Below are positions 42,309-48,960 of a DNA stretch of 48,960 bases, piece by piece. The position numbers and the translations under genes are program-made. The stretch is from assembly GCA_934463265.1 (NCBI GenBank), contig CAKSIU010000007.1:1-48960 (forward strand). Direction: 5' to 3'. The notes under the pieces were generated by a model. The model was not told the DNA's origin. It did not search any database and saw nothing but the letters and a program-made list of their open reading frames with translations. Position 1 is the first letter of the stretch. The number at the start of each line of letters is the position of its first letter. This DNA is from an uncultured Eubacteriales bacterium (GTDB taxonomy: Bacteria > Bacillota > Clostridia > Oscillospirales > Acutalibacteraceae).

Positions 42309-42806
42309 TTAATTTTCTTTTATAAAGGCGTCGGAGAATCCGGCGTCTTCTGCTTTTTGAAGCTGTTTTTCTGCGTTTTCTTTGCTTGAATAAGCTCCAA
42401 CCTGAACATAATATTTTGCTTTTTTGTCTGATTCTGGTTGTGATGAATTTTCTTTTATAGAAATTTCAAGTGTCCTTAAAATTCCCTTTGCATAGGCTGT
42501 GCCAAAGATTCTTTGCTTTTCAATTGTATCTGCAATTTTGATGTCTGTCTCATTGTCAACGAAAAATCCTTCATTACTGTGTACATCTATTGCTAAATCT
42601 GGCTCAAATGCGTTGCATTCGTTGATTTTATCGGTTACTGGGTCATTTTCATCAGCTGACCGTGGCATCAAAACCTCAACGCCGCGTGCCTCTAAAAAAT
42701 CTCGGCAAGCTAAAGCTTCAACCAAATTCACCTCTTTTTCCACCAAATACCCGACAGAACCGGAATCTGCGCCGCCATGACCCACTCCTATAAATACTTT
42801 TGCCAT
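42309..42806 (-). CDS. N-acetylmuramoyl-L-alanine amidase, internally deleted, with SPOR-like domain
   Basis: A 165-residue phage lysin of the Amidase_3 type that cuts the amide bond between muramic acid and the stem peptide. Zinc-ligand motifs VFIGVGHGGADSG and DLAIDVHSNE are present, and the catalytic Glu segment EGFFVDNETDIK follows at once. Normally 60-70 residues separate the last two; here they are joined, so an in-frame deletion has removed part of the fold. A C-terminal SPOR-like repeat (YYVQVGAYSSKENAEKQLQK) would bind septal peptidoglycan. The ATG at 42806 follows GGGAGAG. Activity is doubtful. Confidence 0.8.
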   Translation of the reverse strand: MAKVFIGVGHGGADSGSVGYLVEKEVNLVEALACRDFLEARGVEVLMPRSADENDPVTDKINECNAFEPDLAIDVHSNEGFFVDNETDIKIADTIEKQRIFGTAYAKGILRTLEISIKENSSQPESDKKAKYYVQVGAYSSKENAEKQLQKAEDAGFSDAFIKEN

Positions 42807-42811
42807 TTTAA

Positions 42812-42942
42812 TCACTCTCCCACATTAATCATAGCGTAAAGTTCATTGATTGCTCCCACTAGCGTTTTTTCCGACGCGGATAGCCCCTGGAAACATCTTC
42901 AATTAGGTGTTGTTTTGTGACAATAAATTTTAAAAAACTCAT
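42812..42942 (-). pseudogene. Small phage tail-region gene with frameshift
   Basis: On the minus strand an ATG at 42942 follows AAGGGTGG and gives MSFLKFIVTKQHLIEDVS; a one-base shift near 42886-42891 is then needed to continue GLSASEKTLVGAINELYAM and stop at 42812. Such about-43-residue proteins lie between tail-fibre and lysis genes in related phages. As sequenced, the gene stops early, at TAG after RKKR. Confidence 0.55.
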
Positions 42943-43095
42943 TCTTTACCACCCTTAAGCCAATGCGATTTTTTTTATATTGATAAATACTTTTGTCATG
43001 GTTTTAGTTTCCCTTATTTTCTAAAAAGCACTTTTAATTTTCAAATTTTTGCACTTTTGGACGCAAAATTGGTATTTTTTTATTTTTCGCTGATT

Positions 43096-44076
43096 TTATG
43101 CCGTTCTTTTCCACATATAACAAGTTATATACGGCTGTAAATTATTGTGTGCGGAATTTCCACCAGCAATTCCCGTTGATTTCGTTGTTTGGCCCCAATT
43201 AACCACATTTAACTGCTGCTCATCCGTTCTGACCAAAATTGCGCCTGTCCCTTCATGATAATATTCATGTGTATGCTGCGGCATTTCCATTGCTGTTAAC
43301 GTGTGCGTTTTTGAGCCGCCTGTTTTTTCTACTGTAGAAAAATTTGTGTCGGATGTATTCACGCCAACCGGCACCCTTCCTGCTCCCCAGCGAATCCAGG
43401 TTCCACCAAGGTAGGTTGAGGGATTTGCACTTTTTATCGTCATAAGAATCGAGCCTACAGGATAAATCAAATTCACGATTTCAGCCTTAAAATTAGAAAT
43501 GGCGCTGCTTGCCGTCGTTGCGCCTGTGCCGCCCCTTGAAATCGGCATTGTGCCGGAGGTCAATTCATCCACACTGTGTGTATGCCTGTCAAATTTGGAC
43601 ATTTGGCTAAACAGCGCCGTTATCGAGCTGATATTTAGGCCATTCATTTTAACTCGATACAGCGGCATCTCGTGTAGCGTGCAGCCTTCAAAAATGCTGC
43701 CGGTAGTAATTTCGGGGTCAACTCCAGTGCTGCCGGAAGTGCCTTCAATCACGGCCAGTTTTACGTTTTCGATGCCCGTGTCGGAATCTTTGGTATATCT
43801 TGCCACAATAAAGTCGTTTCGCTGCATGTTTTGCGCACCGTTGCTGATTGTAAGGTCCGTGTAGGTGTTTGGCGCCTGCCTGGCATGTCGGCCCTGCATT
43901 AGCAATTCTCCAGATTTTATGCGCACGCAGTTGTTTGAAATTATCTGATATCCAAATTTTTCTCCAACTTCCAAAACTCGGTCGCCGCTTGAAATCGTCC
44001 CGTAAATCCTGGCTCCGTCGTCTTCAGATTGAATATCCGCAATTTCTTTTAATCCAGTTATTAGTTTAATTGGCAT
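43096..44076 (-). CDS. Phage tail fibre/baseplate receptor-binding protein
   Basis: A 326-residue structural protein. A middle stretch has the fibre signature TSGTMPISRGGTGATTAS, followed by YPVGSILMTIKSANPSTYLGGTW and a His-rich trimer-tip region MEMPQHTHEYYHE ending in GGNSAHNNLQPYITCYMWKR, typical of tail-collar/T4-gp12-like C-termini. It likely binds the host surface. It begins 12 bases after the Gp37-like gene stop and appears intact. Confidence 0.85.
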   Translation of the reverse strand: MPIKLITGLKEIADIQSEDDGARIYGTISSGDRVLEVGEKFGYQIISNNCVRIKSGELLMQGRHARQAPNTYTDLTISNGAQNMQRNDFIVARYTKDSDTGIENVKLAVIEGTSGSTGVDPEITTGSIFEGCTLHEMPLYRVKMNGLNISSITALFSQMSKFDRHTHSVDELTSGTMPISRGGTGATTASSAISNFKAEIVNLIYPVGSILMTIKSANPSTYLGGTWIRWGAGRVPVGVNTSDTNFSTVEKTGGSKTHTLTAMEMPQHTHEYYHEGTGAILVRTDEQQLNVVNWGQTTKSTGIAGGNSAHNNLQPYITCYMWKRTA

Positions 44077-44088
44077 ATTTATCCTCCT

Positions 44089-45057
44089 CTATAAAGTCTT
44101 CGCTTGACCGATTTCGTAAGTGATTTTCGGGGCGTTGTTATTTTCTATTTTCACAATTTTTTTCGTTATCGGCGCGGTGATTCTAAGTCCCGTCACAACT
44201 TCGATTCCACCGATTATATCTCCAACATCTTTTTCAGAATTTTCAAGCGTGATGTCGATCTGATCGGCCTTTTGCAACTCCAACAATTTTTCTATCCCGG
44301 ATTTTAAAAGCTCGTCATAACTTTCCACATTGGAATAATCGTAAGTTTGCACGATCTCATCAAGCCCGGTGTAATGGGTTGTTTGAGAGATTTCACCGTT
44401 TTCATTGATGTAGAGATTTAAAATCTGCCGTTCAGCCAAATCGCCTTTTCCAAGACAAATTAAGTGGTTGGGTGGCAGTTTATTTTGCTCAATCGTAAAG
44501 TTTAAAATGTCGCTCGAAAATTCCTCGTTGGAGTAATTCACAATTGGCTCTGCACTCAGGGTTACATGCTGATTTTTAAAAACAGCTTTCAGCTTTGCAT
44601 TTTTCGTTTTTAGCATTTTAACAAGCCCAGTATAACAATCTATGTACCGGTCAAATTTATAATTTAGAAAATTAAATCCTGAAATTTTGCTCGATGCAAC
44701 GAATAAATCACTAAGTTCCAAACGTTCGATCAGGCCGGAGATTATCGCGTTTGCATCGCCGCTGACGCTGTAATAATCATGTCCCGAATCCGGGCAAATA
44801 ATTTTGTCACACAGCATACCGTAAAACGTCCTGCCGCCATAGTACAAGCGCTTTTGCGAGGTGTTGACCTTCAAAGTCGAGATTTTCCCGCCATACTCTG
44901 AATTTTCAAAATAGAAATATGCGCCCATCGGAATCACGTTGTTGTCAAGGCTTGTTGCGATTTGAAAATCGTTCTCTGAACCAATTTCAAAGTCCAGCTC
45001 ATAATCCTTCAAAACCCCGATATCAAGCCGTTTTTTGTCAGTATAGATTAAGTCCAT
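44089..45057 (-). CDS. Siphovirus ReqiPepy6 Gp37-like tail protein
   Basis: A 322-residue tail-tip protein of the Gp37-like family (PF14594 type). The start MDLIYTDKKRLDIGVL and the GGKISTLKVNTSQKRLYYGGRTFYGML segment (seen here in two parts) are family-like. It overlaps the upstream Dit gene by 10 bases. It probably forms the tail-tip hub or a tail-associated lysin role, with the fibre protein encoded next. Confidence 0.8.
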   Translation of the reverse strand: MDLIYTDKKRLDIGVLKDYELDFEIGSENDFQIATSLDNNVIPMGAYFYFENSEYGGKISTLKVNTSQKRLYYGGRTFYGMLCDKIICPDSGHDYYSVSGDANAIISGLIERLELSDLFVASSKISGFNFLNYKFDRYIDCYTGLVKMLKTKNAKLKAVFKNQHVTLSAEPIVNYSNEEFSSDILNFTIEQNKLPPNHLICLGKGDLAERQILNLYINENGEISQTTHYTGLDEIVQTYDYSNVESYDELLKSGIEKLLELQKADQIDITLENSEKDVGDIIGGIEVVTGLRITAPITKKIVKIENNNAPKITYEIGQAKTL

Positions 45058-45854
45058 TTAGGTTCGCTCCGCTCGTCGTAAATTATTAAATCAAAGCCAA
45101 AACTGTTATTCCAGCTCGCCGAAACGCTGCCTGCGGGGATTTTCTGAAAGATATAACTATCGCGATTTCTGAAATTTATCTTGCTGATTCGCGTCCCGTC
45201 GGCTTGCACAAGGTCAACAATTTTTTTGCGACTATCGATTTCCAGATATTCTCCAGGTTCAACTTCTGTTTCGACAGAATAAAGATGATTCCCGATGTAG
45301 AGCGCTGGATCGCTTGCTGGCCCATAAATAATCAGCTTAAAATTGCTGCTGATTAATGCATCGTTTGAGAAAGTCTTCACCAGTCCGGAAGCATACCTGT
45401 ACGGATAGCCGTAAACGTAGCCGTGACCGGAGATTTGCTGATTTTTTGAAAAGCTGTGTGATTCTTCTCGCACCCAAGTGTTAGTGTCCGAAAGCACGGT
45501 AAATTCTAGGTTCAGCAGGTTTTTGGCGGAGACAAATTCTTTTTTGGTGCTCGACGAAATATAGCAATTATAGTAATAATTTCCCAGGCGGAATTTCCCT
45601 GGAGTGTGTGAAAAAACATCTTTTTCGAATATTTCAAAAACGGAATTAAAAATCTCAAAAGCCGCAGCCTGACTGCTTGTATACATTGAAACGGCCAGCG
45701 TTTTTGAATTAATTCCTGCGACGTTGAAATTCTTGATTTTGTTGAAATCATTGTCGTAATTCCAGGCGTAATCCCGCATCACGTATGAGTTTGTGAAAAA
45801 ATTTTTGCCATCAAACTCAATCGTCTCGCCCAAATGATTCACATATTTTAACAT
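45048..45854 (-). CDS. Phage distal tail protein (Dit/Siphovirus-type tail component)
   Basis: A 268-residue tail component that joins the tail tube to the tip. The N-terminal part (FFTNSYVMRDYAWNYDNDFN) and the FRLGNYYYNCYISSSTKKEF strand pattern fit the sipho_tail domain; a C-terminal galectin-like part includes LIIYGPASDPALYIGNHLY. It follows the tape-measure gene as usual in siphoviruses. It appears intact. Confidence 0.82.
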   Translation of the reverse strand: MLKYVNHLGETIEFDGKNFFTNSYVMRDYAWNYDNDFNKIKNFNVAGINSKTLAVSMYTSSQAAAFEIFNSVFEIFEKDVFSHTPGKFRLGNYYYNCYISSSTKKEFVSAKNLLNLEFTVLSDTNTWVREESHSFSKNQQISGHGYVYGYPYRYASGLVKTFSNDALISSNFKLIIYGPASDPALYIGNHLYSVETEVEPGEYLEIDSRKKIVDLVQADGTRISKINFRNRDSYIFQKIPAGSVSASWNNSFGFDLIIYDERSEPKWT

Positions 45855-45950
45855 TTATTTCCACCACCTGCCAAAGCGTAAAAGTTTTTGAAGTCCAGGA
45901 ACTTTTTTCAAAAAGTTCTTGCGTCGACGGTCGCAGCCGGCGAAAATTCT

Positions 45951-48723
45951 TTATGCATAACGCCGAATAAGCTGCGCTAATTCTCGATTATCGACCGAAA
46001 CGCTGACTCCGTTTACGAGCGCACCGACAAATTTTCCATATAGAGTTTCGTTTAGAACCTGAGTCTCGTTCCAAATTTTCTCAAGCAGCTCAAGCTCCTT
46101 TTTCCTGGAGACAACACCTTCAGAGACAGCATCAGAAGCGAATCTTCTCGATTTATTTGCAACTAGCTCCTCGCTCGGATTCGCATAATTTATCGCAGCG
46201 TTCAGATTTGTATCAAAATCTGTTGGAATTGCATTTTGCATCTGTTTAGAGACGCTCTTCATGGAATCTGTAAAGCCAGCTCCAAGGCCAAGCGCCAAGT
46301 TTTTGCCAATTTGTTCCTCAAATAATTTTGACGGCGAAGCAATCCCAAAAAAGCTTTTAATTCCGTTTAAAATCGATTCTCCGAAGCTTTTGATTTTGTC
46401 TAAAACCCAATTTGTCGCGTTTGAAATACCATTCCATAGCCCTTGTACGAGATTTTTGCCAATTTCCAACATTTGTCTTGGAATTTTAGAAACTTCATTC
46501 CAGATCCCCGCAACCAGATTTTGTGCAGCACCGATTCCTGCGGAGATCAGCTGAGCTCCCCAGTTTGAAATATTCGGAATCGCTCCAGCGACAGCGCCCC
46601 AGATTTTCCCTGGTAATTCACTCATAAAATTAATTATTGTGTTTACAAACTGCGGAGCCTTTTCCACCGCGCTTTTAAGAATGTCCCCAAAGAAATTTCC
46701 AATATTTGTTACTGAAACCTGTAACCACTCCCAGATTCTCCCATGAAGTTCCTTTATGATATTAATAACCGTATCCAGAAAATTTTGCGAGCCTACCTCA
46801 CCTGTTATTTCGCTCTCGCTGCCCCAGTTGATGAATTTATTTATGCATTCAACCAAGATATTCCACAAAAGCTCCGGAAGCCGCGCCAGTCCTTGGATTA
46901 TCGCCGTCACAATTTGTGGTAGCGCTTTTATCAATTCCACCGTAATTATTGGGATGGCCTCGACTAAAGCCATAAAAAGCTCGACTGCACCTGCGATTAA
47001 CATCGGAATACCCTCAATTAAGGTGCTGATTATGCTGGTAATAATTGTCGGTAGATTTTGAACAAGTGCAGTAACAACCGTAGGGATAGCATCAACAAGC
47101 GCCATCAAAAAGTCGATCGCCGCCTGCAAAAACAGCGGGGTATTTTCGATTAAAGTATTCACCATTAAAATTACCGCATTTACAATTGCTGGAACAAGTG
47201 TCGGTAGCGCCTGTGCGATGCCCTCCACGATGGCTAAAATTATCTGAATTGAGGCGTTTAATATTTCCGGAAGAGAATTAATCAGTGCCTCGACCAATGC
47301 AAAAATTATTTGAACCGCGACCTTAGTAAGTTCGGCTAGATGAGGCGTGAATGAACTTACCAGACTATTTATGATTTCTGTTGCGGCAGGTGCTAGCTGA
47401 GACATTGAGCTTGTTAGGCCGCTCACAAAATTCGATACGAGCTTACCACCAGTTTCTACCATTTGCGGCAAGCTGATCAGCAAATTATTAGCAAGATCCG
47501 TTACCATGGTTGTAAGATTCGAAAAACCCGTTGACATATCCGTCGTGCCCAAAAACATGTCATTAAAAATTTTAACGGCCTCATTACCAATCGGCAAAAG
47601 CGCCGATCCAATGCTATTTGAAAGGTTTTCCATGTTAAGCTGAGCGATTCGAAGTTGGTTTGCGTAGCTATCAGAAGTCCTGGAAAAATCCCCCTGAGCA
47701 TCGGACGAAACCGATAGCAAGTAATTGTACCTTAAAGTCGCCTGCTCGGCCTGTGTCATGGAATTGTAAGATTTATCGAGGCCTTGAGACATAGCAAAAG
47801 CTTCCAAATTCGCAACCGACATGTTAAATTCCAAGTTGTTTTAACGGCTCGGTTTCACCGCTGATGCCGGCTCGGATTTTCTCAAAGGCGGTGTCGTGAT
47901 CCAAATTGTAAAATTAGGCGAAATCTCCAGCCAGGCCGACCATATCGGTTGACATTGTCAAAACTTGGTCGTCTGCAAGCCCCATCGATTTGAACATTGC
48001 GCCGATGGTTCCTGTGTACTGTTTGGCCGAAAGCTCGCTCATGCCGTAAGCTCCGGCGGCTTGCTGCGCCCACTGATTTATCGTGTTTGCACTTTCACCG
48101 AAAGTTACGTCAACCACGTTTTGTGATTCGGCTAGGTCGCTTGCATTACTGACTCCGGTTGAGACGAAATCTGTAAATTTCCCTGCAACGTCCATAATCG
48201 CAGAGCCAAGCGATTTCAAGCCACCTATGATTGCTTCTGAAATCAAATTTGCTTTTATTAAATCGCCGAGTTTCAGAGTTTTTTGCCCAGCATCGGTTGC
48301 TGAATTCCCGAAATCATCGAGAGATTTTGAGCTTTTTTCAGTCGCACTTCCACTTTCATCCAACGCTTTTTTGTTGTCGCCTAGTTCCTTTTCAAGTTTG
48401 ATAAGTTCAGCTTCGGCTTTATTTAATGAAATTTGCCAGTTGTTGGTTTTTTTGTCGTTTTCACCGTATTTCTCGGTACTTTCTTCAAGCGCACTCTTTA
48501 AAGCGGAGATTTTTTCTCTTTGCTTGTCGATTTGATCAGACAAAACCTTGTTGCGAGAGGTGAGAGAGGCTGCAGAATTATTGTTTTTCCCAAACTCTGC
48601 AGTAACTTTGCTCATTTCTGAAGCTAGAACCTTGAGTTCTGAATTTATCTGCGAGATTGCCTGCATGTAGGCTTTTTCTCCCTATAGTTTTATTGTTCCT
48701 CCAAAAGTATTTGAACCGGCCAA
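45951..48723 (-). pseudogene. Phage tail tape-measure protein, broken
   Basis: Originally about 920 residues. The true start is a TTG at 48723 (GAGGTGAGA upstream) reading MAGSNTFGGTIKL, then a TAG at 48682-48684 interrupts before GEKAYMQAISQINSEL. The long open piece 47914-48666 has the N-terminal coiled coil and TMP core; it ends with TAA at 47914-47916 in LAGDFA(*)FYNLD. After EPLKQLGI near 47840 one extra T shifts the frame, and 45951-47834 continues with MSVANLEAFAMSQGL, hydrophobic repeats (PTVVTALVQNLPTIITSII) and the C-terminus. Two stops and one frameshift mean no full protein is made. The gene sets tail length in a working phage. Confidence 0.9.
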
Positions 48724-48784
48724 CTCTTTCTCACCTCGTATTATTAAATAGTAGTATTTATGAATCCCTCTCCAGGGATAAATG

Positions 48785-48872
48785 TTATACTGTTAGAGAT
48801 ACTGTGGATTGGTTCCTTTTACCTACCACTTGATGGTTTAAAAGAGGCTCCAACCACAGTCTCTTTGTATAA
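48785..48872. repeat. Long imperfect hairpin, possible MITE or structured RNA
   Basis: TTATAC (48785-48790) and GTATAA (48867-48872) form the outer ends; AGAGA..CTGTGG.TTGG pairs with CCAACCACAGTCTCT inside, and the loop itself has ACCA/TGGT with TTTTA/TAAAA. The whole is an 88-nt extended hairpin between the tape-measure gene and the IS end, where upstream tail genes would be expected. Confidence 0.5.
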
Positions 48873-48888
48873 TTGTTAATCAGTTTGG

Positions 48889-48960
48889 TGCTACTATATA
48901 AAAGTAGACACATTTTGAAAAACTATGTATTATAAAATCAGACACTAAAAGGAGGTATCT
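48889..48960 (+). mobile_element. Left end of an insertion sequence (partial)
   Basis: Begins TGCTAC and continues to AGTAGACA (48889-48910), related to the inverted complement of the end at 51-70. The last bases have AAAAGGAGGTATCT, a strong ribosome site, so the transposase start probably lies just past the window on the plus strand. It has interrupted the prophage upstream of the tape-measure gene. Confidence 0.45.

Larger units (their letters stand above)
39417..48888 (-). mobile_element. Siphovirus-type prophage, integrase end (partial, decaying)
   Basis: A block of phage genes nearly all on the minus strand, from integrase beside tRNA-Thr back through excisionase, repressor, holin, amidase, tail fibre, Gp37-like, distal tail and tape-measure genes. 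The left boundary is inferred to be at the tRNA-Thr 3' end (39341-39416); the other end and the head genes are outside the window. Several genes carry stops, frameshifts or deletions, so the phage is probably not inducible. Confidence 0.85.

Noticed and set aside
45855..45950. GGAACTTTTTTC/AAAAAGTTC hairpin between Dit and the tape-measure gene as a terminator
   Set aside because: It lies between two genes that are normally co-transcribed and no T run follows on the coding strand, so it may be only local symmetry.
1..48960. CRISPR arrays or ribosomal RNA genes
   Set aside because: No regularly spaced direct repeats and no rRNA signature were seen anywhere in the window.

Overview
The window looks like a chromosomal contig from an anaerobic, spore-forming, low-GC Firmicute, most likely class Clostridia and close to the Oscillospiraceae/Ruminococcaceae. 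The evidence is the AT-rich composition, frequent TTG and GTG starts with strong AGGAGG-type ribosome binding sites, sporulation-type genes (SpoVB-like flippase, SpoVAC), class III fructose-bisphosphatase, GTP-type PEP carboxykinase, and a NifU-like/GGGtGRT gene pair. Both ends appear to be the two opposite ends of one insertion-sequence type (TG...CA termini, related terminal repeats), so the contig probably stops where assembly met repeated IS copies.

Positions 1-9460: an IS end, a secreted protein of unknown function, a decayed IS5-type transposase, then minus-strand housekeeping genes: rqcP, HU, a SpoVB/MurJ-like flippase, a DUF5067-like lipoprotein, pfkA (broken by one base at an A7 run) and dnaE. 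Positions 9550-12600: a metal-uptake unit with a Fur-family regulator, its promoter and 7-1-7 operator, and znuACB. Positions 12600-21960: fakA-recG-folD-fbp, a CyuA-like cysteine desulfidase, a small exported protein and queH. Positions 22060-31510: spoVAC, convergent pckG, tsaD-rimI-ywlE-polA on the minus strand, then dusB, a GNAT protein and degV. Positions 31600-33640: a TipA-like MerR regulator with a classic 19-bp-spacer promoter, tRNA-Arg and uppP. Positions 33850-38390: the NifU-like/GGGtGRT pair and a TPP-riboswitch-controlled thiamine-precursor ABC transporter (thiXYZ). Positions 38540-39070: two small double-glycine-leader peptides in tandem.

Positions 39170-48890: tRNA-Trp and tRNA-Thr, then the integrase end of a siphovirus-type prophage, apparently inserted next to tRNA-Thr. 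The genes are int, xis, an XRE regulator, a holin-like protein, an amidase, a tail fibre, a Gp37-like tail protein, Dit and the tape measure. The prophage is decaying: the tape measure has two in-frame stops and a frameshift, the amidase has lost about 65 internal residues, and a small tail-region gene is frameshifted. Head and packaging genes are not in the window.

The most interesting element is at 42006-42304 in the prophage lysis region. Two facing promoters, each with a 17-bp spacer, drive convergent RNAs over a short basic peptide gene. Its Shine-Dalgarno sequence is buried in a hairpin, and 5' repeats match sequences at the 3' terminator. This is the layout of a par/Fst-like type I toxin-antitoxin module, but the peptide does not resemble Fst.
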